From positions 372,001 to 436,000 of the forward strand of contig NZ_JAAAMK010000002.1 in the NCBI RefSeq assembly GCF_024105665.1: a DNA stretch of 64,000 nt. Direction: 5' to 3'. Below, in pieces: positions 34,982 through 44,600 of the stretch. The notes below the pieces were generated by a model. That model had not been told where the DNA came from, did no database searches, and saw only the letters and a program-made list of their open reading frames with translations. The number at the start of each line of letters is the position of its first letter. Position 1 is the first letter of the stretch. The position numbers and the translations under genes were made by a program. Source of the stretch: Aliihoeflea aestuarii (GTDB taxonomy: Bacteria; Pseudomonadota; Alphaproteobacteria; Rhizobiales; Rhizobiaceae).

Positions 34982-36439
34982 TTGGCATCACAGACCACAT
35001 TGGGCGACGAAGCCCGGCTGGCGCTCGACACCTTCACCGGTCGTGCGAGCGGGCTCTTCTCGCCTTCGCTGCGCTTGGGCGTGACCGGGCTGTCCCGTGC
35101 CGGCAAGACGGTCTTCATCACCTCCCTCGTCCACAACATGCTGCATGGCGGCCGCCTGCCGATGTTCGATGCGATGAAATCGGGACGGATCGCGAAAAGC
35201 TATCTGGAGCACCAGCCCGACGATGCCGTGCCGCGCTTTCAGTATGAAGACCATGTCGCCGCGCTGGTGGGCGAGCGCGTCTGGCCCGACTCGACCCGGG
35301 CCATTTCGGAATTGCGCCTGACCATCGAGTATGAATCGGCATCCGGCTGGGGACGCATGTTTTCGCCGGGCCGCCTGTCGCTCGACATCGTCGACTATCC
35401 CGGCGAATGGCTGCTCGACCTTCCGCTTATGGGAAAGACCTACGAAGAATTCTCCCGCGACGCGGCGGCCCTTGCCGAACTGCCGGCGCGGGCCGACCTC
35501 GCGCGCGAATGGCGAGAGACGGCCACCGCAACCGATCCTGCCGCCGACGCCGACGAAATGACCGCCCGCCGGCTTGCCGAGGCGTTCACGGGCTATCTGA
35601 AGGCCGGCAAGGATGATAGCCGCGCGCTTTCCACCCTTCCGCCCGGCCGCTTCCTGATGCCGGGCGATCTCGACGGGTCGCCCGCCCTCACCTTCGCGCC
35701 CCTGCCCGGCCTTGCCGTCGATGCCCGGCCCCGCGCCGGATCGCTCCACGCAATGATGGCGCGACGCTACGAAGCATACAAATCGCATGTGGTCCGCCCC
35801 TTCTTCCGCGATCACGTCGCGCGCCTCGACCGCCAGATCGTGCTGATCGACGCCTTGCAGGCGCTGAATGCGGGTTCCGAGGCCGTTGCCGACCTCGAAC
35901 GCGCGCTGACGGAAATCCTCTCCTGCTTCCGGCCGGGCGCGCGCAGCATATTCACCGACCTTTTCCTGCGCCGGATCGATAAGATCCTGATTGCGGCGAC
36001 CAAAGCCGACCATCTGCATCACGAAAGCCATGACCGGCTGGAAGCGATCGTGCGGCGGCTGGCCGAACGGGCGATCACGCGGGCGAGCGCGACAGGCGCC
36101 GACATCGAAGTGCTCGCCATGGCGGCAGTGCGTGCCACGCGTGAGGGAACCGTGCGCGAAAACGGCGACACGCTGCCGGTCATCATCGGAACGCCGCTGG
36201 CCGGCGAAACGATCGGCCGCGACCGCTTCGACGGCGAGACGGAAACGGCGATCTTTCCCGGTGATTTGCCGCGCGATCCCAAGGTTGCGCTGGAGGAAGG
36301 CGGCCTGCGCGCGCCGATCCGCTTCGTGCGATTCCGTCCGCCGCGTCTGGAGAAAACGGCCGAAGGCATGACGCTTTCGCTCCCCCATATCCGGCTCGAC
36401 CGTGCGTTCCAGTTCCTCATAGGAGACCGGCTGGCATGA
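34982..36439 (+). CDS. YcjX-family GTP/ATP-binding protein (DUF463)
   Basis: A P-loop protein of 485 residues with Walker A GLSRAGKT at residues 36-43, LDIVDYPGEWLLDLPLMGKTYEEFS (switch II-like) and TKADH (a GTPase G4-like motif). The family is stress-linked in many proteobacteria and almost always paired with YcjF. The start is taken as TTG 34982 (MASQTTLGDEARL), with GGGGA upstream, because no ATG precedes the P-loop at a sensible distance. It overlaps ycjF by 4 bases. Confidence 0.88.
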   Translation: MASQTTLGDEARLALDTFTGRASGLFSPSLRLGVTGLSRAGKTVFITSLVHNMLHGGRLPMFDAMKSGRIAKSYLEHQPDDAVPRFQYEDHVAALVGERVWPDSTRAISELRLTIEYESASGWGRMFSPGRLSLDIVDYPGEWLLDLPLMGKTYEEFSRDAAALAELPARADLAREWRETATATDPAADADEMTARRLAEAFTGYLKAGKDDSRALSTLPPGRFLMPGDLDGSPALTFAPLPGLAVDARPRAGSLHAMMARRYEAYKSHVVRPFFRDHVARLDRQIVLIDALQALNAGSEAVADLERALTEILSCFRPGARSIFTDLFLRRIDKILIAATKADHLHHESHDRLEAIVRRLAERAITRASATGADIEVLAMAAVRATREGTVRENGDTLPVIIGTPLAGETIGRDRFDGETETAIFPGDLPRDPKVALEEGGLRAPIRFVRFRPPRLEKTAEGMTLSLPHIRLDRAFQFLIGDRLA

Positions 36440-37500
36440 GCCGCGAGCGCGAACCGCAATCCTTTTCCGTTCCCGGCCAAAGGTCGGCCGTCGAAGCCGA
36501 GCCGCCGCTGCGTGAACCGCGCGCATTGTCGGGCGGCGAACTTGGCCGTGTCGAGGAAGCCGAGATCGACGTCTTCGACGTGATCGATGCCGATGCGCCA
36601 CCGCCGCTTGCGCCCCGTCGCCGACGTGGCCTGCGCCTCGGCCGCATCTTCGCCGGCGCATTCGGTCTGCTCGTCAGCCTCGCAGTCGGGTTATGGGCCG
36701 ATCGCGTGATCGCTGATCTGTTCGCTCGCTCGGAGGCGCTGGGCTTCATCGGGCTGGCGCTCGCGGCCGTCGCCGTGCTCGCCCTGCTCGCCATCCTGAC
36801 GCGGGAAACGCTTGCGCTGATGCGCCTTCAATCGGTCGAAAACCTGCGTATCGATGCGGATCGCGTATTGCGGGACGGCAGATTATCGGAGGCGCGATCC
36901 TTCGTGGGCAGGCTCAAGAGCTTTCTGGCGACGCGGCCAGAGACGGCTGCCGGCCGCGCCGCGCTCGACGCGCTCGCCGACGACGTGATGGACGCGGGCG
37001 ATCTGGTCGGGCTCGCCGAAACGGAACTCGTCGCGCCGCTCGACGCCGAGGCGCGCCGCCTCATTCTCGACGCAGCCAAGCGCGTCAGCGTCGTGACGGC
37101 CGTCAGCCCCCGCGCGCTCGTCGATATCGCCTACATTCTGTTCGAATCAGGCCGGCTCATCCGCAGGCTGGCCGAACTTTACGGCGCACGCCCCGGCACG
37201 CTCGGTTATTTCAAGCTTCTCCGGAACGTGCTCGCTCACCTTGCCGTGACTGGCGTCATGGCTGTCGGCGACGAATTCGTCCATCAGGTCGTCGGACAAG
37301 GCCTGGCTGCCCGGCTTTCGGCAAAGCTCGGCGAAGGCGTCGTTAACGGCGTGATGACCGTGCGCGTCGGGCTGGCGGCGATGGAAGTCGTGCGTCCGCT
37401 GCGGTTTCGGATCGTCAAACGGCCGACCGTCGCCGATTTCATCGGCAGTCTTGCGACTTTTGCGACACGCCGCGAGCGAGAAAATCCCTCGCGTGCATAA
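36436..37500 (+). CDS. YcjF-family inner-membrane protein (DUF697)
   Basis: A protein of 354 residues with an acidic, Pro-rich N-terminal 60 residues, a basic RRRRGLRLGR stretch, two membrane helices (about 70-90 and 100-121), and a C-terminal domain with SPRALVDIAYILFESGRLIRRLAELYGARPGTLGYFKLLR, typical of the YcjF family. Translationally coupled to ycjX by a 4-base overlap. YcjX-YcjF pairs are thought to act together at the membrane in stress responses, but the biochemistry is unknown. Confidence 0.9.
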   Translation: MSREREPQSFSVPGQRSAVEAEPPLREPRALSGGELGRVEEAEIDVFDVIDADAPPPLAPRRRRGLRLGRIFAGAFGLLVSLAVGLWADRVIADLFARSEALGFIGLALAAVAVLALLAILTRETLALMRLQSVENLRIDADRVLRDGRLSEARSFVGRLKSFLATRPETAAGRAALDALADDVMDAGDLVGLAETELVAPLDAEARRLILDAAKRVSVVTAVSPRALVDIAYILFESGRLIRRLAELYGARPGTLGYFKLLRNVLAHLAVTGVMAVGDEFVHQVVGQGLAARLSAKLGEGVVNGVMTVRVGLAAMEVVRPLRFRIVKRPTVADFIGSLATFATRRERENPSRA

Positions 37501-37562
37501 TGGGCTTGCGTCAGCCCGAAAGCTGACTCATTCTCCAAATCACTGCTTCGCCGGAAACATCC

Positions 37563-37570
37563 TTAACCAT
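37563..37570 (+). promoter_or_regulatory. CtrA-type half-site upstream of a secreted protein gene
   Basis: The sequence TTAACCAT matches the CtrA half-site exactly, 48 bases upstream of the start of the small secreted protein gene at 37619. A single 8-base match occurs by chance now and then, so this is only a candidate. Confidence 0.3.
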
Positions 37571-37618
37571 TTGCGGCCAGCCTTTCGACCAGCTCGCTCG
37601 CTCATAGGTGTCGATTCG

Positions 37619-38167
37619 ATGACTGCCCTTCGCCTCGCCTCTTCCTTTCTCGCGGCCACGACCGCAACGGTGATCGGCCTTGCCGCGCCCGCTCTGGCGT
37701 CGGACAAGGATCGCAAGTTCTTCTCTTCGGTGGAAGGTTCGTGGTCCGGACCGGGTGAAATCGTCGCCGGCAAGTACAAGGGCACGAAGTTCGTCTGCAA
37801 TTTCACAGGCGCGACGCCCAGCAGCAAGCTTGGCATGTCGCTCGACGGCGGTTGCCGGATGGGCCTCTTCACCCAGCGCATGCAGGCAAGCGTCGAGCAT
37901 CAGGGACGCGCGGGCTATCGCGGCAGCTTCATGGACGGGTCGGACGGAACCGGCCTCGATGTCATCGCCGGCAAGGTCGCCAATGATCGCGTGACGTTCA
38001 CGCTCAACCGCAACCAGTTGAACGGCGCCATGCTCGCCCGCATGGCTGACCCGGAAACGATGACGGTCACCGTATCCGTACTCGTCGACGACCAGATGGT
38101 GCCGGTCATCGGGATGAATCTGAAGCGCGTCGACAAGGGCTCGGTCGGCTCGATCGCCAACCGTTAA
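37619..38167 (+). CDS. Secreted protein of unknown function
   Basis: A protein of 182 residues with a clear signal peptide (MTALRLASSFLAATTATVIGLAAPALASD, cleavage near ALA-SD). The mature protein starts DKDRKFFSSVEGSWSGPGEIVAGKYKGTKFVCNFTG and looks like a small beta-sheet-rich domain with two cysteines (FVCNF and GGCRMG) that could pair in the periplasm. It resembles conserved hypothetical rhizobial proteins with an N-terminal GxWxGxGEI-like motif, but I cannot assign a function. The start at 37619 precedes the signal directly; upstream frame is not protein-like. It converges on folK with a 4-base overlap of the stops. Confidence 0.8.
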   Translation: MTALRLASSFLAATTATVIGLAAPALASDKDRKFFSSVEGSWSGPGEIVAGKYKGTKFVCNFTGATPSSKLGMSLDGGCRMGLFTQRMQASVEHQGRAGYRGSFMDGSDGTGLDVIAGKVANDRVTFTLNRNQLNGAMLARMADPETMTVTVSVLVDDQMVPVIGMNLKRVDKGSVGSIANR

Positions 38168-38682
38168 TCGTCAAGCCACCAGTCGGGTCCGACAGTCAGC
38201 CGCTTGATGCCGCTTGCATCCAGCGCATGCAGCGTATCCGCCATTGGTCGCCCGTCGATCGTAAGGTCCGGCGCGATCTCCAGCAGCGGAACCAGCACGA
38301 AAGCGCGTTCGCTGATGCGTGGATGCGGAACCGAAAGCCCCTCCTCGTCGATATGGCTGTCCCCGAAGGTCAAAATGTCGAGATCAATGGCGCGCGGTCC
38401 CCAGCGCTCGTCGCGCACCCTTTTCAACCGACGCTCGGCATCGAGGCAGGCATCCAGAAATTGGCGCGGTGAAAGCGTCGTTTCGACTTCGGCGACCGCA
38501 TTGAGAAAGTCGGGCTGGGCAGTCACGCCCCAGGGCGGTGTGCGGTAGAGCGACGAAACCTGCATAACCGCGAGATCGGGCCGGGCATCGAGAATGCGCA
38601 AGGCAGCCGCCATCGCAGCCTGCGGGTCGCCGAGATTGCCGCCAAGTCCCAGATAAGCCCTCGTCTTACTGCGGCCAGACAA
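38164..38682 (-). CDS. folK: HPPK, 6-hydroxymethyl-7,8-dihydropterin pyrophosphokinase
   Basis: A folate-synthesis enzyme of about 172 residues that transfers pyrophosphate from ATP to hydroxymethyldihydropterin. Marks are the AYLGLGGNLGDP start, SSLYRTPPWGV, FLNAVAEVETTLSP and the signature RDERWGPRAIDLDILTFG, followed by VPHPRISERAFVLVPLLEI. No ATG is available at the 5' end. TTG at 38682 has GAGG at a spacing of 6; TTG at 38694 is an alternative. It overlaps the end of folB. Confidence 0.95.
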   Translation of the reverse strand: MSGRSKTRAYLGLGGNLGDPQAAMAAALRILDARPDLAVMQVSSLYRTPPWGVTAQPDFLNAVAEVETTLSPRQFLDACLDAERRLKRVRDERWGPRAIDLDILTFGDSHIDEEGLSVPHPRISERAFVLVPLLEIAPDLTIDGRPMADTLHALDASGIKRLTVGPDWWLDD

Positions 38683-39025
38683 CGTTGACCTCAACGGAAT
38701 CCAGAACGCCGGGAACCGGTGCGCCCGGTTTGCGCACGGTTATCGACGCCGTCCTGATCTGCGGAAAACGGGAGCAAAGCGCCTTGGCGACATCGACCGC
38801 GAGTTTTTCGATAAGGAACCGCCGCGTGCCCGTCACCACCTTCTCAATCTCCACGAAGGCCGCACCGTAATCGACTGTTCCTTCTATCGAATCGCTCTCC
38901 AAAGATCCCGTCGGCTCGACGGTCAGTTCTGCGTCGATATAGAAGCGCTGCCCAAGTGTTTCCTCTTCGACATAGACACCATGGCGGGCGAAGAACGCGC
39001 AGTTCTTCAGGCGGATCGTATACAT
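38666..39025 (-). CDS. folB: Dihydroneopterin aldolase
   Basis: A protein of 119 residues that cleaves dihydroneopterin to hydroxymethyldihydropterin. Conserved parts are YTIRLKNCAFFARHGVYVEEETLGQRFYIDAELTV at the N-terminus (with the catalytic Glu), TVDYGAAFVEIEKVV and FLIEKLAVDVAKAL. It lies 17 bases after folP and its end overlaps folK, forming a folP-folB-folK operon. Confidence 0.95.
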   Translation of the reverse strand: MYTIRLKNCAFFARHGVYVEEETLGQRFYIDAELTVEPTGSLESDSIEGTVDYGAAFVEIEKVVTGTRRFLIEKLAVDVAKALCSRFPQIRTASITVRKPGAPVPGVLDSVEVNVVWPQ

Positions 39026-39042
39026 GGTACGAAAATCTCCCG

Positions 39043-39903
<861 letters not shown>

Positions 39904-40020
39904 TCACGGGCTATTGGACTGCCGACGACGCCAAATCAACGAATTTTCGTGAAAGGCAGCAATTGTTCAGCTTTAGGTGCAAGGTTGCGTGTCGTGGATG
40001 CAAGAGCGAGGAAACGGATC

Positions 40021-40635
40021 ATGAAGAAGCCGATGATGACGGCCGTCGCGATTCTCTTTTCCGCGATGGTCACCGCGGATGCCGCCTCCGTGTCGCGATC
40101 CTACAGCTATTTCACGATCGGCGGTCGTACGCTCGGCGAGATCGAGACGGAGCTGCAAAAGCGCGGGCCTGAACTGGGCACCACCGGCAGCCGCCATCCG
40201 GGCGCCACGCGAATGGCGTTCACCACCCGCATCGGCTATCAGGAGGAAGGCGGCCTGTGCAGCGTCTCACAGGCGAGCGTCGACATCGCGGCCGAGGTGT
40301 TCCTGCCGCGCTGGCGCAACAGAGACGGCGCGGAGATGGATACGACACTGATGTGGGATACTCTGTCCGCCGATATAAGGCGGCACGAGGAAGGCCACAT
40401 CGTCATCGCGCGCCGGTATGCCCTCGATATCGAACGGGCTCTTCTCGATATCCGCAATGCCGCCAGTTGCGAGGATGCCGCCAGCACGGCGGAAGGCATC
40501 AGCCGGCGAATGCTCGCCGAGCACGACGCCGAGCAGGCGCGCTACGACAATATCGAGAGCATCAATTTCGAAAGCCGCATGCTGCGCCTTCTGGACTACC
40601 GGCTACAGCAGATCGAGGCCGGCCGTCAGCCCTGA
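40021..40635 (+). CDS. DUF922 predicted secreted zinc-dependent protease
   Basis: A protein of 204 residues with a signal peptide ([21 protein letters not shown]) and a domain with the HEEGH (HExxH-type) zinc motif in [23 protein letters not shown], plus the family segment [26 protein letters not shown]922 proteins are predicted secreted metalloproteases. The start at 40021 follows a GAGGAAA site; the frame is open far upstream but that part is antisense to folP. Its end overlaps the ferredoxin gene stop by 10 bases. Confidence 0.85.
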   Translation: MKKPMMTAVAILFSAMVTADAASVSRSYSYFTIGGRTLGEIETELQKRGPELGTTGSRHPGATRMAFTTRIGYQEEGGLCSVSQASVDIAAEVFLPRWRNRDGAEMDTTLMWDTLSADIRRHEEGHIVIARRYALDIERALLDIRNAASCEDAASTAEGISRRMLAEHDAEQARYDNIESINFESRMLRLLDYRLQQIEAGRQP

Positions 40636-40946
40636 CGCTCCGGCACCTGCACGATTAGCCCGTCGAGCTCATCCGACACGCGGATCTGGCAAGAAAGGCG
40701 CGATGTCGGGCGAACATCATAGGCGAAATCGAGCATGTCTTCCTCCATCGTCTCCGGAGCGCCCACCTGCGCAGACCATTCCTCGTCGACATAGACATGG
40801 CACGTAGCGCAGGCACATGCCCCGCCGCATTCGGCCTCGATCCCCGGAACGCCCGCCTTGATGGCATTTTCCATAACGGTCGAGCCATTGTCGGCCTCCA
40901 CGTCGAAACGCGTGCCGTCGAAGGCAACGAAAGTGAGCTTGGTCAT
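40626..40946 (-). CDS. 2Fe-2S ferredoxin (adrenodoxin/Isc type)
   Basis: A ferredoxin of 106 residues with the cluster-binding pattern C40-x5-C46-x2-C49 and Cys86, preceded by [26 protein letters not shown]. The acidic [11 protein letters not shown]-like middle part matches vertebrate/alphaproteobacterial adrenodoxin-type ferredoxins that serve cytochrome P450, iron-sulfur assembly or heme A synthesis. No partner reductase is nearby, so the role is not defined. Confidence 0.93.
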   Translation of the reverse strand: MTKLTFVAFDGTRFDVEADNGSTVMENAIKAGVPGIEAECGGACACATCHVYVDEEWSAQVGAPETMEEDMLDFAYDVRPTSRLSCQIRVSDELDGLIVQVPERQG

Positions 40947-41018
40947 GGGAAAAATGCCTGTCGGAGAAGGTTTCGTACTGAGGATCGCCGCGATGACATA
41001 ATGGCTGCGAAAATGCTG

Positions 41019-41381
41019 TCAACCCGACCGGCTCTGGCGGGCATCCACTTCGCGGCGAAGGGCGACGGCCAGCGCGCCAAGGCGCGTTGCGGCACCATCG
41101 GGCGTTGGCGATACTTCGAGATCGGCAGCGCATGCCGCGACCTCTTCGATGCCAAGCGACCGCGCCGTCCCCTTCAGCGCATGCCCGAGCGCGGCACGGC
41201 GCTCAGACGGACAGGTCGCCATCTCGAGGGACGCGGCGTCGAGTTGCGCAACGAACATGGCCAGGAGTTCGGCCGCAAGGCGATGGTCGCCCATCGTCTG
41301 CCGGTCAAGGATCTCTTCGTCGATCAATCGGGAATAGGTGCCGTTCACCTGTGCCATTCCGGGATCGTGCGTGCCGCCCAT
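41019..41381 (-). CDS. Hpt-domain protein
   Basis: A protein of 120 residues with a single histidine phosphotransfer domain. The phosphoacceptor histidine lies in LGHALKGTARSLGIEEVAACAADLE, the usual H-x-L-K-G motif. No kinase or receiver domain is fused to it. An alternative ATG start at 41357 exists. It is transcribed leftward, divergent from the GPR-like gene. It is not ChpT, which has a different fold; its partner kinase is unknown. Confidence 0.85.
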   Translation of the reverse strand: MGGTHDPGMAQVNGTYSRLIDEEILDRQTMGDHRLAAELLAMFVAQLDAASLEMATCPSERRAALGHALKGTARSLGIEEVAACAADLEVSPTPDGAATRLGALAVALRREVDARQSRSG

Positions 41382-41454
41382 GGAGGCCGCGTTAACATGC
41401 CGCTTGGCATTTTCAAGGGCCGCTCAGCACTTCTTTCATATAGGTTGAGACGCA

Positions 41455-41470
41455 TTAACCTTATGTTTAA
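41455..41470. promoter_or_regulatory. CtrA-like site upstream of the GPR-like gene
   Basis: TTAACC at 41455-41460 is followed by a second TTAA at 41467-41470 with a spacing of eight rather than the seven bases of a canonical CtrA site. It lies 142 bases before the GPR-like gene and 74 bases before the divergent Hpt gene. Presence of cckA in the window makes CtrA control plausible but the match is imperfect. Confidence 0.3.
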
Positions 41471-41611
41471 AGTTTTACACATGAGCCGAATTGCGAGTTC
41501 CCATCCGGGTCTTGTGCCGATACGATACGAAATAGGCGAATTGGGCCTCAACTGGCGGGTGGTTTCAAGCCGAACACGGTGACCCGCTGCGATAGTATAG
41601 GGTAGAGCGGC

Positions 41612-44600
41612 ATGGCGACCAAACCGGCGACCAACACGGAACTCGACACCGATATCGAAAAGGAGCTGGAAGACGCCCTCGATATCGAACTCGTCATGGA
41701 CGAGGACGACGTGCAGGATGCAGACGAGCCGAGCCTCGATATCGCCGCCTCCATGGAGGACTTCGAAGCGCAGATTTCGCAGGCAGCCGAGGAACTCGCC
41801 TTCGAAAACCGCGATTCCGCGACCGTCGAATCCGTCGATATCGCCGCCGCCCCTCTGGCAGCGGCAGCCGTCGCACCCGCCCTCGCCAAACCGGCCGATG
41901 AAGGCCCGACACGCATTGCCGACCTGAAGCCGGTCGAGGCGCAGGCCCCTGCCCGGCCTTCCGCATTCGCCGCCGCCAATGACGATACCCAGAAGGACTA
42001 CAAGAGCTTCGTCCAGAGCATATCGAAGCCCGTTCCGACCACCATTTATTGGGCGGTCGCGCTTTTGTCTGTTGCGTGGGCGGCCGGCGGCCTTCTCATG
42101 GGCCACCTCCTGTTTTCGCCGCAAATCTGGCAGATCGGCTCGCTCGCCGAACTGATCGCGGCGCCCTACGCGGTCGGGCTGATTCTCGCCGTCCTCGTGC
42201 CTGTCATCCTGTTCTGGGGCTTCGCGGTGATGATCCGCCGTGCGCAGGAAATGCGCTACGCGGCCCAGTCGATGACTGAGGTTGCCTTCCGCCTCGCAGA
42301 GCCGGAGCACATCGCCACCGACCGCGTGATGATGGTCGGCCAGGCCGTGCGCCGCGAGGTGCAGTCGATGGGCGAAGGCATCGAGCGGACACTCGCACGC
42401 GCCGTCGAACTGGAAACGCTGGTCCACACCGAGGTCAATGAACTCGAGCGCGCCTATTCCGAGAACGAGACGCGCATCCGTTCGCTGGTTGACGGCCTCG
42501 GCAGCGAGCGCGAGGCGGTCGTCAGCCACGCCGAGCGCGTGCGCGCCTCGATTGCCGGTGCGCATGAAACGCTAAAGGACGAATTGTCCGCCGCAAGCGA
42601 CGTGATCCGCCAGAACATCGTCGACGTGTCCGGCCAGCTTTCCGGCACGATCGCCGACAGCGGCACATCGTTGATCGAGCGCATGAACGAGAACGGCGCG
42701 CTGTTGAGCGAAGCGCTGGACACGCGCATCGATACGATATCCGAGCGCATTTCCACCTCCGGCGATGGCGTCGCCAACCTGCTCGACACGCGCATCGCCT
42801 CGCTGACGGAAGCCACCGACACAGCCTCCCGCGCGCTCAACCAGATGCTGGACGACCGCACCAGCGGCATGATCTCGCTGCTCGGCAGCGCGTCGCGTTC
42901 GCTGTCCGACGAATTCGACACGCGCCTTCGCGATATCGAGCGCACGCTGGCCGAACGCGGTCAGTCGCTCCTGTCCGAATTCGAGACCCGCGCCCACGCG
43001 CTCGACAGCGGCACGCAAAAGCTCAACGCCGCCCTCGAGGCGCGCGCCAAGCAGATCAACGACACGCTCATCGACCGCACCAGGGAAATCGCGGCGACCT
43101 TCACGGAAGGCAAGAGCCAGCTCAACGTCCTTCTCGATGAGACCAAGGGCAAGATCGGCGCCGACTTCGCAGACCTCGTCATGTCGACATCGACGATGCT
43201 GGAAGCTCGCGCGAGCGACTTCGCCGGCAAGATCGGCGAAGGCCGTGGCCTGATCAGCGCTGCGCTCGACGAAGACCTCGAGCGTTTGGCCGAGACGCGC
43301 CAGGCTATGGACAATGCGATCACCAGCCATGTCGAGCGTATGGCCGAAGGCCGCTCGCTACTGACCGGAGCGCTCAACGACGACATCGCACTGATCGACA
43401 GCACGCGCCGTGGATTGGACGAAGCCGTTTCGCAGCATGTCCAGACCATCGCGGAGCGTCAGTCGGATCTGACCTCGGTTCTCGCGTCGGGCACGGCACG
43501 CGTCGAGGATGCCTTCGCCGGTCAGCTCGACCGCATGGCCGAGCGTCAGAACGAACTGTCGGCTGCGATGTCCGCCGACGCCGACAAGATCGACGAAGCC
43601 ATTTTGCGCGGCATCGAAACGCTGGGCTCGCGTCGGGGCGAGTTGCAGGCGGCGATAAGCGCCGACCTGTCGCGCATCGACGACGCATTCGATCGTCAGA
43701 TCGAGCGTCTGTCCGAGCGCCAGTCGGGCCTCGCCGCTGCCGTCGATGCCGATATGGAGCGTTTTTCCGGCGCATTCGACCGCCAGTTCGACGCGCTCAC
43801 CACGCGTCAGGGTGAGCTTGGCGCGCGCATCGATACGGACGTGGCGCGGATCGACGAGGCGTTCGCCCGCCACGTCGACGCGCTGTCGGTTCGCCAGAAC
43901 GAGATGGAGAATGCCGTGCACCGCGGCGCCGAGCGTTTTGCCGAACTCTTCGGCCAGCTTGCGGGCCAGATCGGCGACCGTCAGTCCGAACTGTCTACGG
44001 CTATCGCCGGCGATGCCCGCCAGATCGAGGAGATCTTTGCCGGTCACCTCGCGACGCTGGCAGCACGCCAGGATGAGCTATCCTCGGCGATTGGCGCCGA
44101 TATGGGCCGCATCGACGAGACCTTTGCCCGCCAGATCGAGCTGTTTGCCGAAAAGCAGACCGACCTCGCCTCCGCGATCAACATTGACATGGACAAGGTC
44201 GAGGAAGCCTTCGCCCGCCACATCGAAGCGCTGGGCGAGCGCCGCGCATTGATCACCGATGCCGTCGGCGCCGATATCGGCCGCATTGGCGAGGCGTTCG
44301 ACCGCCAGTCCGGCGTGATCGAAGAGCGTACCCATACAATGGAGCGCGCCCTCAAGGCAGGCGTGGAGAATGTCCGCGCCGCGCTCGAAGGCAGCGCCGT
44401 CGTGGTCGCCGGATCGCTGCGCGACAAGGTCCTCCAAGCGACCGCCGCGATGGGCGAGCAGGCCGGTCAGGCATTCGTCGATGTCGACAAACGCATCGCC
44501 GAACGCATGGAACAGACGGCGGCGGCCCTTGGCGCGAAGGCCGAGGAAATCGCCGGACAGCTCGAAAGCACGGATCGCCAGTTGGCCGAGCGGATCGAAG

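Noticed and set aside
34988-36661. Open frame of 557 codons on the minus strand
   Set aside because: Antisense to ycjX/ycjF, which carry recognisable motifs; the minus-strand product is Arg-rich and lacks domains.
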